Assembly: GCF_001652915.1 (NCBI RefSeq)
Contig: NZ_BBQI01000099.1
Span: 112,419 to 176,418 of the forward strand
Source: Cupriavidus sp. D384
GTDB lineage: Bacteria; Pseudomonadota; Gammaproteobacteria; Burkholderiales; Burkholderiaceae
Direction of reading: 5' to 3'
DNA: 64,000 nucleotides
Positions within the stretch are counted from its first letter, which is position 1; each line of letters starts with the position of its first letter. This document shows, in pieces, positions 15,835 to 24,605 of the stretch. The position numbers were made by a program, and so were the translations under genes. The notes under the pieces were generated by a model. The model was not told where the DNA came from, did not search any database, and was given only the letters and a program-made list of their open reading frames with translations.

Positions 15835-16200
15835 ATGCTGCTGCGCCGTCAAGCAAGCCAACTCGCATTGCTCGCCGTGTTGTTCGCCGGCCTGACGCCC
15901 GCATTCCACGGGCATGCGCAGACGCCGCAGGCGTCGCCAGGCGACGCCGCCATCAACGACGCCATTTCCGACGCGGTACGTCAGGGCTCGATCCGCTTCC
16001 AGCCCACCCCGTCGCACCCCCCGACACTCGAAGAACAATGCGACCAGCTGGCCCTGCAGATCGGCGAAACCCCGAACCGCACCTACCGGCCGTCGACCGC
16101 GCCGGTTGAAAACAGCCAGGGCAACGAGGTCTCGACGGTCCAGCGCGACCGCACCCGGCGGCAGCTGCAGAAGGTCTATCAGGAAAAATGCATGCAGTAG
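15835..16200 (+). CDS. Small exported protein of unknown function
   Basis: This 121-residue protein has a signal peptide (LLRRQASQLALLAVLFAGL, cleavage near GHAQT). ATG 15835 is preceded by GGAG (15825-15828); the frame is open further left without start signals. The mature part is hydrophilic, with two cysteines (EEQCDQLAL and the C-terminal KCMQ) that could pair. The C-terminal STVQRDRTRRQLQKVYQEKC is helical and basic. I do not recognise the family. It is likely periplasmic. Confidence 0.65.
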   Translation: MLLRRQASQLALLAVLFAGLTPAFHGHAQTPQASPGDAAINDAISDAVRQGSIRFQPTPSHPPTLEEQCDQLALQIGETPNRTYRPSTAPVENSQGNEVSTVQRDRTRRQLQKVYQEKCMQ

Positions 16201-16336
16201 CGGACCATTGATCCGCTACTGCCAGGCAGGGCAGCCCTTGGTGACTGGAAGCACGCAGGAAAGCGCCTTATTACACACTTCCGTCATCGGCAGCTAGCTG
16301 ACTGCTGCTGCTGCCCAGGCCGCCCGCTCTGACTGC

Positions 16337-17926
16337 TCAGGTCACCGGGGCCGGATTGAACAGCGCCAGCGAGTTGTGCAGGCCGTGGTGCTCCGCCCAG
16401 GTCTTCTTGCGGCCGCTGGCGACGTCGATCATCAGGCGGAACAGTTCCCAACCCACATCCTCGATGGTGGCCTCGCCCGTGGCGATACGGCCGGCATTGA
16501 CGTCCATCAAGTCGTGCCAGCGGCGCGCCAGGTCGCTGCGCGTAGCCACCTTGATCACCGGCACTTCGGCCAGGCCATAAGGCGTGCCCCGGCCCGTGGT
16601 GAACACGTGCAGGTTCATGCCGGCGGCCAGCTGCAGCGTGCCGCAGATAAAGTCGCTGGCCGGCGTGGCGGCGTAGATCAGGCCCTTGGTCTTGACCTTG
16701 TCGCCGGGCGACACCACGCCAGAGATCGGCGCGCTGCCCGATTTCACGATCGAACCCATGGCCTTTTCGACGATATTCGACAGCCCGCCCTTCTTGTTGC
16801 CCGGCGTGGTGTTGGCGCTGCGGTCCACGCGGCCACGGTCCAGGTATTTGTCGTACCAGTCCATCTCGCGGATCATCGCCTCGGCCACTTCCGGCGTGGC
16901 GGCGCGCGAGGTCAGCTGGTCGATGCCGTCGCGGACTTCGGTCACTTCCGAGAACATTACCGTGGCGCCGGCACGCACCAGCAGGTCCGTGGCAAAGCCG
17001 ACAGCCGGGTTGGCCGTGACGCCCGAGAACGCATCGCTGCCGCCGCACTGCACGCCCACCACCAGTTCGGAGACAGGCACCGTCTCGCGCTTGCGGGCAT
17101 TGAGCGCCTCCAGGTGCGGAATCGCCATCTGCACGATCGAATCGATCATCGACCCAAAGCCCACGTGCTTGTCGTCCTGCAGGCAGACCACGCCCACCTG
17201 CACCTCGCCGGCACCGGTCTGGATCGGGATCGTGCCCGGCGGCATCAGGCGCTCGGGCTGCAGCTTCTCGCAGCCCAGGCTCACCATCATGGCTGTTCCG
17301 CCAAAATTCGGGTTCAGCGCGATATTGCGCAGCGTGCGGATCGGCACCACGGCGTCGGGCGCATCGATCGCCACGCCGCAGCCGTAGGTGTGTTCCAGCC
17401 CGATCACGTCATCGACGTTCGGATACTTCGGCAGCAGTTCGGCCTTGATGCGCTTGACCGCGTGGTCCACCACGCCCGCCACGCACTGCACGGTCTGGGT
17501 GATCGCCAGGATGTTGCGGGTACCCACCGAGCCGTCCGGATTGCGGAAGCCTTCGAACGTGTAGCCTTCCAGCGGCGGCAGCGGCTCGGGCAGGCGCGTG
17601 CCGATCGGCAGGTCGGTCAGGCCGGGCGCCACGGGCATCTCGATCACGCGCTCGTTGACCCAGCTGCCGCGCGGCAGATCCTGCAGCGCATAGCCGATGG
17701 TCACGTTGTAGCGCGTCACCGCGTCGCCCTTCTTCAGGTCGACCAGTGCCACCTTGTGGCCCTGTGGCACGCGTTCCACCAGGGTCAGGCCGCACGGAAA
17801 CACCGTGCCGGCGGGCAGGCCGCCGTCATTGGCGACGATCGCCACGTTGTCATTGGCGTGGATGCGGATGTACAGCGGCGGACGTTGCTCCGCGGCCTGG
17901 GCGTTCTGTACCGACAGGTCCGACAT
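16337..17926 (-). CDS. garD: Galactarate dehydratase
   Basis: This 529-residue enzyme of the UxaA/GarD family dehydrates galactarate to 5-keto-4-deoxy-D-glucarate. Length matches E. coli GarD (523). The N-terminal SAF-like part (IRIHANDNVAIVANDGGLPAG) is followed by the large domain with GYTFEGFRNPDGSVGTRNILAI, HTYGCGVAID, VSLGCEK, GVQCGGSDAFSGVTANPAVG and TTGRGTPYGLAEVPVIKVATR; the Cys residues are typical metal ligands. It follows its transporter by 16 bases, with AAGGAATCC before the ATG. Divergent kdgD supplies the next step. An altronate dehydratase is less likely given the N-terminus and neighbours. Confidence 0.9.
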   Translation of the reverse strand: MSDLSVQNAQAAEQRPPLYIRIHANDNVAIVANDGGLPAGTVFPCGLTLVERVPQGHKVALVDLKKGDAVTRYNVTIGYALQDLPRGSWVNERVIEMPVAPGLTDLPIGTRLPEPLPPLEGYTFEGFRNPDGSVGTRNILAITQTVQCVAGVVDHAVKRIKAELLPKYPNVDDVIGLEHTYGCGVAIDAPDAVVPIRTLRNIALNPNFGGTAMMVSLGCEKLQPERLMPPGTIPIQTGAGEVQVGVVCLQDDKHVGFGSMIDSIVQMAIPHLEALNARKRETVPVSELVVGVQCGGSDAFSGVTANPAVGFATDLLVRAGATVMFSEVTEVRDGIDQLTSRAATPEVAEAMIREMDWYDKYLDRGRVDRSANTTPGNKKGGLSNIVEKAMGSIVKSGSAPISGVVSPGDKVKTKGLIYAATPASDFICGTLQLAAGMNLHVFTTGRGTPYGLAEVPVIKVATRSDLARRWHDLMDVNAGRIATGEATIEDVGWELFRLMIDVASGRKKTWAEHHGLHNSLALFNPAPVT

Positions 17927-17942
17927 GGTGGGGATTCCTTCT

Positions 17943-19310
17943 TTATTGGGGGTGCTTCAGTTCGACGCGGCGAATGTCCTTGACGATCACCAGGTAGCTC
18001 AGCACGGTCACCAGGGCGTTGATGCCCACGAAGACCAGCGCGCCGTTGAACGAGCCCGTGGCGCTCAGGATATAGCCGATCACGATCGGCGTCACGATGC
18101 CCGCGATATTGCCAAACGTGTTGAAAATGCTGCCGGCCAGGCCAATCACTTCCTTGGGCGCCGTATCGGCCACCACGGCCCAGCCCAGCGCGCCGATGCC
18201 CTTGCCGAAGAACGCCAGCGCCATGATGCCCACGACCAGCCATTCGGCATCGACGTAGTTGCAGGCAATCATCGATACCGACAGCAGCATGCCCGCGACG
18301 ATCGGCACCTTGCGGGCCAGCGTCAGCGAATGGCCGCGGCGCAGCAGTGTGTCGGAAATCACGCCGCCCAGCACGCCGCCCAGGAAGCCGCAGATTGCCG
18401 GCAGCGAGGCCACGAAACCGGCCTTCAGGATCGACATGCCGCGCGCCTGCACCAGGTACACCGGGAACCACGTCAGGAAGAAGTACGTCAGCACGTTGAT
18501 GCAGTACTGGCCCAGGTAGACACCGGCCAGCATGCGGTTGGTCAGCAGTTGCCGGGCGTAGAACCAGCCGGCCGGACTGGCCGCCTTGCCACCCTTCTTC
18601 GCTTCATCGCCTTCGCCCATGTGGATCAGGCCACCGCCCTGCGAGATATGGTCCAGTTCGGCCTGGTTCACGCCGGTGTGGGTGGCCGGGCTGCGCATGA
18701 CCTTGAGCCAGACCAGCGCCAGCAGCATGCCCATGATGCCCATCCACAGGTACACGTGGTGCCAGCCCCAGCTATGGACGATCCACGCCATCAGCGGCGT
18801 GAACACCACGGCGGCAAAGTACTGTGCCGCGTTGAAGATGGCCGACGCGGTGCCGCGCTCGGCGGTCGGGAACCAGCTCGCCACCACCTTGGCATTGGCC
18901 GGGAAAGCTGGCGATTCCGCCAGGCCCACGGCAAAGCGCAGCGCAAACAGCACGGTGATGGCCTGGCCGATCGTGGCAAAGACGCCAATCCAGCCTTGCA
19001 GCAGCGTGAAGAACGACCATAGGAAAATACTGAAGGCATAGATGCGGCGCGCACCGAAACGGTCGAGCAGCCAGCCGCCCGGAATCTGCGCCATCACGTA
19101 GGCCCAGCTGAAGGCCGAGAAGATATAGCCCATCTGCACGGCCGAGAAGCCAAACTCCTCGCGCATGGCGGGGCCAGTGATGGACAGCGTGGCACGATCG
19201 GCGTAATTGATCGTGGTCACGATAAAGATCAGGGCAAGGATCCAGTAGCGGACGTTGGTGCGGCGGGCACCGGATTCGGCGGCCGCGCTGGAAGTGGGTG
19301 TTGCGTTCAT
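17943..19310 (-). CDS. MFS sugar-acid transporter (galactarate/glucarate type)
   Basis: This 455-residue inner-membrane permease has 12 predicted helices. It shows anion:cation symporter (GudP/GarP-type) features: INYADRATLSITGPAMREEFGFS, the loop WLLDRFGARR, and GLAESPAFPANAKVVASWFP. ATG 19310 has GAGGAGAC upstream. It is cotranscribed with garD, so galactarate import is likely; glucarate could also be carried. A promoter-proximal motif (19376-19385) is shared with kdgD. Confidence 0.88.
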   Translation of the reverse strand: MNATPTSSAAAESGARRTNVRYWILALIFIVTTINYADRATLSITGPAMREEFGFSAVQMGYIFSAFSWAYVMAQIPGGWLLDRFGARRIYAFSIFLWSFFTLLQGWIGVFATIGQAITVLFALRFAVGLAESPAFPANAKVVASWFPTAERGTASAIFNAAQYFAAVVFTPLMAWIVHSWGWHHVYLWMGIMGMLLALVWLKVMRSPATHTGVNQAELDHISQGGGLIHMGEGDEAKKGGKAASPAGWFYARQLLTNRMLAGVYLGQYCINVLTYFFLTWFPVYLVQARGMSILKAGFVASLPAICGFLGGVLGGVISDTLLRRGHSLTLARKVPIVAGMLLSVSMIACNYVDAEWLVVGIMALAFFGKGIGALGWAVVADTAPKEVIGLAGSIFNTFGNIAGIVTPIVIGYILSATGSFNGALVFVGINALVTVLSYLVIVKDIRRVELKHPQ

Positions 19311-19765
19311 CTGGGTCTCCTCACAGCCGGTGGATCTGGATGCGGGAATGCGTCTGGACCGGCTTGTGATATGTCGTCGTACGACCAGAATTATAGAGAC
19401 GGGGTTCCTTCCGCCGCAGTGCGCGTTTACCCTGACCTGGTGCATTTAGCTGCGTTGCAGTGCATCGGCCGATGTCGCGCGAGATGGCTGTCTTTCAATT
19501 GGCTTGCGGCTTTGCGGGGAATCATGCGGTGCCCGCCGCTCTGCCGCGGCAGGCCATGAAACTGCCCCGGCGGCCCCTTCGCCACCCGTTTATCTGCCCT
19601 TTGCACAGGGGTTTTCCCTTGGTTTCATCCATACCGCTTGCATGGTCAAGTTGTTAGTTGTACGATGACTTATCTCGCAGCATTCACAACGATGGACCAA
19701 GGTACCAACCGGCCTTGATCCACACCTAAACCACCATTCGCCATGTGGCGATCAGGAAGAGCGAC
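19311..19765. promoter_or_regulatory. Divergent control region of the galactarate genes
   Basis: This 455-bp region separates the transporter-garD operon from kdgD. It contains GTCGTACGAC (19376-19385, a perfect palindrome) 66 bp from the transporter start, and GTTGTACGAT (19657-19666) about 100 bp from kdgD. Both share TYGTACGAY, which resembles the TNGTNNNACNA pattern of FadR-type GntR regulators. No regulator gene is adjacent. The rest contains no gene. Confidence 0.5.
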
Positions 19766-20680
19766 ATGACTACACCGCAAGAACTGAAGCAGATTATCTC
19801 GGAAGGCCTGCTCTCGTTCCCCGTTACCGATTTCGACGCACAGGGCAACTTCCGCGCCGACACCTATATCGAGCGCCTGGAATGGCTGGCGCCGTACGGT
19901 GCCTCGGCCCTGTTCGCAGCGGGCGGCACCGGTGAGTTCTTCTCGCTGACGCAACAGGACTACTCGAACGTGATCCGCACCGCGGTGGAAACCTGCCGTG
20001 GCAAGGTGCCCATCCTGGCCGGCGCCGGCGGCCCGACCCGCGTGGCGATCGAGTACGCCAAGGAAGCCGAGCGCCTGGGCGCCCACGGCATCCTGCTGAT
20101 GCCGCACTACCTGACCGAAGCCAGCGAAGACGGCATTGCCAACCACATCGAAGAGGTCTGCAAGGCAACCAAGTGTGGCGTGATCGTCTACAACCGCGCC
20201 AATTCGCGTATCGGTGCCGATCTGCTGGCCAAGGTCGTGGACAAGTGCCCGAACCTGATCGGTTTCAAGGACGGCGTGGGTGACATCGAGGCCATGGTGC
20301 GCGTGCGCCGCAAGCTGGGCGACCGCCTGGCCTACCTGGGTGGCCTGCCCACCGCCGAAGTCTACGCCGCTGCCTACAAGGCGCTGGGCGTGCCCGTGTA
20401 CTCGTCGGCGGTGTTCAACTTCATCCCGAAGACCGCGATGGACTTCTACCGTGCCGTGGCCGCCGACGACCACGCCACCATCGGCCGCCTGATCGACGAC
20501 TTCTTCCTGCCGTACCTGGACATCCGCAACCGCAAGCATGGCTACGCCGTGTCGATCGTGAAGGCCGGCGCCAAGCTGGTGGGTCACGACGCAGGCCCGG
20601 TGCGCGCACCGCTGACCGACCTGACGGAAGAAGAAGTGGCACAGCTGGACGCCCTGATCAAGAAACTGGGTTCGCAGTAA
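19766..20680 (+). CDS. kdgD: 5-dehydro-4-deoxyglucarate dehydratase
   Basis: This 304-residue DHDPS/NAL-family lyase converts 5-keto-4-deoxyglucarate to 2-oxoglutarate semialdehyde, CO2 and water. The length is typical. Features include FAAGGTGEFFSL, the catalytic tyrosine region VIVYNRANSRI and the Schiff-base lysine in GFKDGVGDIE. AGGAAGAG precedes ATG 19766. It completes the pair with garD. The expected semialdehyde dehydrogenase is not in the window, so it must be encoded elsewhere if the route is functional. Confidence 0.93.
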   Translation: MTTPQELKQIISEGLLSFPVTDFDAQGNFRADTYIERLEWLAPYGASALFAAGGTGEFFSLTQQDYSNVIRTAVETCRGKVPILAGAGGPTRVAIEYAKEAERLGAHGILLMPHYLTEASEDGIANHIEEVCKATKCGVIVYNRANSRIGADLLAKVVDKCPNLIGFKDGVGDIEAMVRVRRKLGDRLAYLGGLPTAEVYAAAYKALGVPVYSSAVFNFIPKTAMDFYRAVAADDHATIGRLIDDFFLPYLDIRNRKHGYAVSIVKAGAKLVGHDAGPVRAPLTDLTEEEVAQLDALIKKLGSQ

Positions 20681-20707
20681 GTCATACCGTATTGAGTTGA
20701 AGCGTTG

Positions 20708-20735
20708 AGAGCCGACACTAGTCGGCTCTTTTTTT
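20708..20735 (+). terminator. Rho-independent terminator after kdgD
   Basis: AGAGCCGAC and GTCGGCTCT form a 9-bp stem with a 4-base loop, followed by a T run to 20735. Confidence 0.92.
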
Positions 20736-20829
20736 GTCCGTCCCCCGCATCCGTATTCACCCTGATTCCGCACCCACGTCCGCCGAAACGCGCGATCATT
20801 GCCGCATCGACCGATGACGGAGGCCCGAC

Positions 20830-21633
20830 ATGGCAGCGCAGTCAGACGACAAGGCAACCGAGCCGCTGGTGCTGCACGACAGCAGCGATGGCGTGGTGAC
20901 GCTGCGGCTGAACCGCCCGCAGCAGTTCAACGCCCTTTCCGAAGCCATGCTGGCCGCGTTGCACGGTGCGCTGCAGGGCATTGCCGTCGATGACAGCGTG
21001 CGTTGCGTGATCCTGGCCGCCGAAGGCAAGGCGTTCTGCGCCGGCCACGATCTGCGGGAAATGCGCGGCCAGCCAGACCTTTCCTACTACCAGACCCTGT
21101 TCGCCCAGTGCAGCGTGGTGATGCAGGCCATCCAGGCGCTGCCGGTGCCGGTCATTGCACGCGTCCATGGCATTGCCACCGCCGCCGGTTGCCAGCTGGT
21201 GGCAAGTTGCGACCTGGCGATAGCGTCCACGCGGGCGCAATTTGCGGTGTCGGGCATCAATGTCGGACTGTTCTGCTCCACGCCATCGGTGGCGCTGTCG
21301 CGCAACGTGTCGACGAAGCGGGCTTTTGACCTGCTGGTGACGGGCCGCTTTATCGACGCCGAAACGGCAGCCGACTGGGGCCTGATCAACGAAGCCGTGC
21401 CCGAGGACGATCTCGATGCCGCCATCGCGCGCAAGGTGGCGCTGATCCGCGCGAAGAGCCCGACGGCCGTACGGTATGGCAAGGCCATGTTCTACCGCCA
21501 GCAGCCGATGCCGCTGGCCGACGCCTACGCGTACGCAGGCGACGTCATGGCCCGCAACATGATGGAAGAGGATGCCGGCGAAGGCATCGACGCATTCCTG
21601 CAGAAGCGCGCACCGCACTGGAAGCAGCGATAA
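20830..21633 (+). CDS. Enoyl-CoA hydratase/isomerase-family protein lacking both catalytic glutamates
   Basis: This 267-residue crotonase-fold protein keeps the CoA-site signatures LNRPQQFNALS and GKAFCAGHDLREM. In hydratases the catalytic glutamates lie in GGGCEL and in PEI(N/G)LG. Here these segments read AAGCQL (Gln122) and VSGINVGL (Gly142), so both are replaced. The FCSTPSVALSR stretch resembles mitochondrial ECHDC3-type proteins, which also lack normal hydratase residues. It is probably not an ordinary enoyl-CoA hydratase. GGAGG precedes the ATG. It is monocistronic. Confidence 0.85.
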   Translation: MAAQSDDKATEPLVLHDSSDGVVTLRLNRPQQFNALSEAMLAALHGALQGIAVDDSVRCVILAAEGKAFCAGHDLREMRGQPDLSYYQTLFAQCSVVMQAIQALPVPVIARVHGIATAAGCQLVASCDLAIASTRAQFAVSGINVGLFCSTPSVALSRNVSTKRAFDLLVTGRFIDAETAADWGLINEAVPEDDLDAAIARKVALIRAKSPTAVRYGKAMFYRQQPMPLADAYAYAGDVMARNMMEEDAGEGIDAFLQKRAPHWKQR

Positions 21634-22037
21634 CCGGCGGCCACGGACACCCTGCTGCCCCTACCCTGCCCCCTACCCTGCCCCCTGCCCTGGGCGCCCT
21701 GCCACGCCCGCCACTTCGCTTGACGGCTTGCACCATCCCCGCCCCGGCACCTGCCCGCACGCACCACAACCGACCCCGGCATGCGCCGTGACGGTGAAAA
21801 ATACCCATAATTCGTCCAATTTTCGTTGGCCCGAAACCTGCGATGGTTGTGGTCGAAGAGTAGAAGCGTTCAACCGCCTGTTCCCTGACCGACCTATCGG
21901 CGCAGGCAGGCGGCAGGAAATTGCTCTTGATGTCCGCGCCGCCGCGGAACTCGAGAGCCAGAGATTTCCTGTTTTCCCAGGCATCCAGCGTTCCCGGTCG
22001 GCCGGACCCGTTCAACTTTTCCTGAACCCGGAACGAC
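21634..22037. other. Gene-free stretch with short C-rich tandem repeat
   Basis: Positions 21657-21692 contain three imperfect 11-12 bp units of the form GCCCCTACCCT. The remainder up to 22037 has no gene, hairpin or promoter I can support. It probably contains the promoter of the oxygenase gene. Confidence 0.4.
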
Positions 22038-23030
22038 ATGACCGAAACCACCCTCTCCCTGCACGAACTGGCGCGCGAGTCGCGCATGGGCGCCCATGGC
22101 ACCGAGACCGATGCGCGCGAGATCCGCCGCATCGACCTGTCGGATTTTGACCAACGCAAATCCGAGATTGCCGACCAACTCTGGCAGGCTGGCGTCGAAA
22201 TCGGCTTCTTCCAACTGGAAAACCACGGCATCGACCTGACAGCCGTGCGTGAAGCGTTTGCCATGACCGAACAGTTCTTCGCGCTGCCTGACACGGTCAA
22301 GGGCCAGTATCCGCTGGAGAAAGCCAACAACGCGGGCTGGGAAACGCGCGCGCAGGTGCGGCCATCCACCGGCACGCCCGACCAGAAGGAGTCGTACCAG
22401 ATCACGCGCCCGCATATGGCAACGCTCTGGCCCACCGACGCCGAACTGCCCGGCTTCAAGGCCACGATGCTTGCATTCGAACGGCAATGCTGGGATGTCG
22501 GCATGAAGGTGTTGTCGTGCTTTGCCGACAAGCTCGGATTCGACGCGGACTTCTTCGCGCGCGCGCACGACCCCGCTGCCCCCGACTACCAGAGCACACT
22601 GCGCCTGCTGCACTACTACGCGATTCCTCCCGAGGCGCAGGACAAGCTCGATCTCTGGCGTGCCGGCGCGCATACCGATTTCGACTGCCTGACGCTGCTG
22701 TTCCAGCGCCAGGGTCAGGGCGGCCTGCAGGTATGCCCGGGCAAGGAGATGGAAGCCCAGGCATGGACGCCGATTCCGCCGGACGAGGACGTCATCACCT
22801 GCAACATCGGCGACATGCTGATGCGCTGGAGCGATGACCGCCTGCCGTCGAACTTCCACCGCGTACGCAACCCGCTGCCGGGCGAGTACATGGGGCCGCG
22901 CTACAGCCTGGCGTTCTTCTGCCAGGCCAACCGCAATGCCATGATCGAAGGGCCGGCGAAGCAGCATCCGGCCATCACGGCGGGGGATTTCCTGCGTCAG
23001 CGCGTGGCGGCGAACTTCAAGGCGTATTGA
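22038..23030 (+). CDS. Isopenicillin N synthase-like 2-oxoglutarate/Fe(II) oxygenase
   Basis: This 330-residue protein has the plant/IPNS-type double-stranded beta-helix oxygenase layout. The N-terminal DIOX_N part includes GVEIGFFQLENHGID; the Fe(II) ligands are in GAHTDFDCLTLLFQ (His-x-Asp) and the distal His of NFHRVRNP, and the 2-oxoglutarate contact Arg-x-Ser is in PRYSLAFF. The substrate is unknown. It stands alone, with a hairpin after the stop. Confidence 0.87.
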   Translation: MTETTLSLHELARESRMGAHGTETDAREIRRIDLSDFDQRKSEIADQLWQAGVEIGFFQLENHGIDLTAVREAFAMTEQFFALPDTVKGQYPLEKANNAGWETRAQVRPSTGTPDQKESYQITRPHMATLWPTDAELPGFKATMLAFERQCWDVGMKVLSCFADKLGFDADFFARAHDPAAPDYQSTLRLLHYYAIPPEAQDKLDLWRAGAHTDFDCLTLLFQRQGQGGLQVCPGKEMEAQAWTPIPPDEDVITCNIGDMLMRWSDDRLPSNFHRVRNPLPGEYMGPRYSLAFFCQANRNAMIEGPAKQHPAITAGDFLRQRVAANFKAY

Positions 23031-23033
23031 TGC

Positions 23034-23055
23034 CCGGGCGCCAGCCAGGCGCCCG
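23034..23055 (+). terminator. Hairpin after the oxygenase gene
   Basis: CGGGCGCC and GGCGCCCG form an 8-bp stem just after the stop, followed by AAAATC. Without a T run, it may be a weak terminator. Confidence 0.4.
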
Positions 23056-23060
23056 AAAAT

Positions 23061-23093
23061 CAAAAAACCCCGTGCTCTTGCGAGACACGGGGT
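23061..23093 (-). terminator. Rho-independent terminator of the HU/H1-like gene
   Basis: On the minus strand, ACCCCGTG and CACGGGGT form an 8-bp stem with an 11-base loop, followed by a T run (TTTTTGATTTT). Confidence 0.8.
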
Positions 23094-23157
23094 CTTAAGC
23101 CGCCCGGCACCTGCACTGGGCAGGCATCGGGCTGGCGACTACCAAAGGGATCGGCTA

Positions 23158-23619
23158 TCAGGCCGCAGCGTCCTTCAGCTTCTTCAGCGGACGGACCTTG
23201 ACCTTGACGCTGGCCGGCTTGGCCGGGAACCAACGCTCTTCACCCGTGAACGGGTCCTTGCCGAAGCGCTTCTTCTTGGCCGGCACTTGCTGTGCGGTCA
23301 CCTTCAGCAGGCCCGGCAGCGTGAATTCGCCAGCGCCCTTCTTGTTCAGCGCGCTAACGATGGTGTTTTCGAGGTGAGCCAGCACCGTCTTCACGGCCTT
23401 GGCTTCGAGCTGGGTTTGTGCCACCAGGTGAGCGACCAGGCTCGACTTGTTGAAGGTGTCCTTCAGCGGCTTCACGGCCGGAGCAGCAGCGGGAGCAGCC
23501 TTCTTGGCCGGAGCGGCGGCCTTCTTTGCGGCAGCCTTCACGGGTGCCTTGGTTGCTGCGGCCTTCTTGGCAGCAGGCTTGGTTGCAGTCTTCGCGGTCG
23601 GTTTCGCTTTGGTCGCCAT
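23158..23619 (-). CDS. HU-family DNA-binding protein with histone H1-like Lys/Ala-rich tail
   Basis: This 153-residue protein joins an N-terminal basic tail of about 50 residues, built of repeated AKKAA/AAPAKK units as in histone H1-like proteins, to an HU-type domain (FNKSSLVAHLVAQ, then GAGEFTLPGLLKVTAQ and RFGKDPFTGEERWFPAKP). The HU DNA-binding arm is divergent from the canonical one at 29472. It probably compacts DNA in the nucleoid. ATG 23619 is preferred; upstream in-frame residues are acidic and unlike the family. Its own terminator follows. Confidence 0.85.
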   Translation of the reverse strand: MATKAKPTAKTATKPAAKKAAATKAPVKAAAKKAAAPAKKAAPAAAPAVKPLKDTFNKSSLVAHLVAQTQLEAKAVKTVLAHLENTIVSALNKKGAGEFTLPGLLKVTAQQVPAKKKRFGKDPFTGEERWFPAKPASVKVKVRPLKKLKDAAA

Positions 23620-23747
23620 GTCGATATACGAGAGTTGAAGATTGATGTCCCGGCCCCTTGCATCCACCGCAGCATAGCGCTTGGCATCGCATGCGAATCG
23701 TGCTGGCCGGCACGCACTGAATCATAGCGGAAACAACCAGAAGTAAA

Positions 23748-23790
23748 GGGGTTTTCTCACATGCGACAGGTCAAACCAAGTGAAAACCCC
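23748..23790 (-). terminator. Inverted repeat, probable terminator of the Mpo1-like gene
   Basis: GGGGTTTTC (23748-23756) pairs with GAAAACCCC (23782-23790). On the minus strand the second arm is followed by TTTACTT. It lies about 100 bp past the Mpo1-like stop and upstream of the H1-like gene, where TATGAT (minus, 23726-23721) could be a -10 element. Confidence 0.45.
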
Positions 23791-23892
23791 GGGTTTTGTC
23801 GCTGGTTTGCGTCAGCAAACACGCTGCGGAGCACTACGTCCCCCCACTTTCGCGTGTGACAGACGCCGCGAATGCAGAAAAGTTTCCGCGAA

Positions 23893-24390
23893 TCAGTGCG
23901 CGTGCGCAGCCATGGCGTCGCGCGTTTCGCGCGCCAGGCCCAGCGCAAAAGCGGTTTCGGCCACCAGGAACAGCGGCCCCACCAGCAGGCCGACAAGGTC
24001 GTCGACGAAGGCCGGCTTGCGTCCCTCGAAGTAGTGACCGACGAACTGGATGACCCAGCCCGCCACGAACAGGCCAATGCCCGTCGTCAGCCACGCCATG
24101 GTGGAAAGCGCGGCAATCCACGCACCCGCCCACACGAAAACCGCAAGGATTGCAGCCATCGCCACGCCAAAACCGAACGACAGCCGCAGGTAGAACAGGC
24201 ACGCCAGCACGTAGACCACGATGGCCGGCGTCACGAACAGCGCGCCGTCGCCGAGCGGCATAACGGGCCTGCCCAGCAGCGCGGTCACCGCCAGCACGAT
24301 CATCGGAATGCCGACGAAATGGGTGCCGACGTTACGACTGTCTCGGTGGTAGGCTGCGTAGCTGGACAGATGATCGATCAGGGTTTTCAC
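23893..24390 (-). CDS. Mpo1-like (DUF962) membrane protein
   Basis: This 165-residue protein matches the DUF962/Mpo1 family. Conserved segments are YHRDSRNVGTHFVGIPMIV at the N-terminus and QFVGHYFEGRKPAF near the C-terminus, whose histidines bind Fe(II) in yeast Mpo1, a 2-hydroxy-fatty-acid dioxygenase. Four hydrophobic segments lie between. GTG 24390 is chosen because AGGAG precedes it by about 8 bases. The bacterial role is not established; lipid alpha-oxidation is possible from family knowledge. Confidence 0.82.
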   Translation of the reverse strand: MKTLIDHLSSYAAYHRDSRNVGTHFVGIPMIVLAVTALLGRPVMPLGDGALFVTPAIVVYVLACLFYLRLSFGFGVAMAAILAVFVWAGAWIAALSTMAWLTTGIGLFVAGWVIQFVGHYFEGRKPAFVDDLVGLLVGPLFLVAETAFALGLARETRDAMAAHAH

Positions 24391-24605
24391 GGGGCGTCTC
24401 CTCTTATCTGGCTGGTTTTCAGGCGCTTCTGGCCGCGCTGGTTCACGCCGTGGCGGCGCGCCGGCACCGTCGGCGCCCACGCCCGTCAGACCACGTTGCG
24501 CGTCGGGTTTTGATGTGGATTTATATTAGTGACGCGCCGCGTGCTCCGGAAGAGGGACTACCCGCCGTTCGAGCCGCCCTACTAATTCCTGAAGCCCCCC
24601 TCGAT

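Noticed and set aside
16376..17983. 535-codon + frame opposite garD
   Set aside because: Shadow of garD on the complementary strand; His/Arg-rich, no start signal.
21657..21692. Tandem GCCCCTACCCT-like units as a possible repeat element
   Set aside because: Only three imperfect short units without flanking structure; probably low-complexity slippage.
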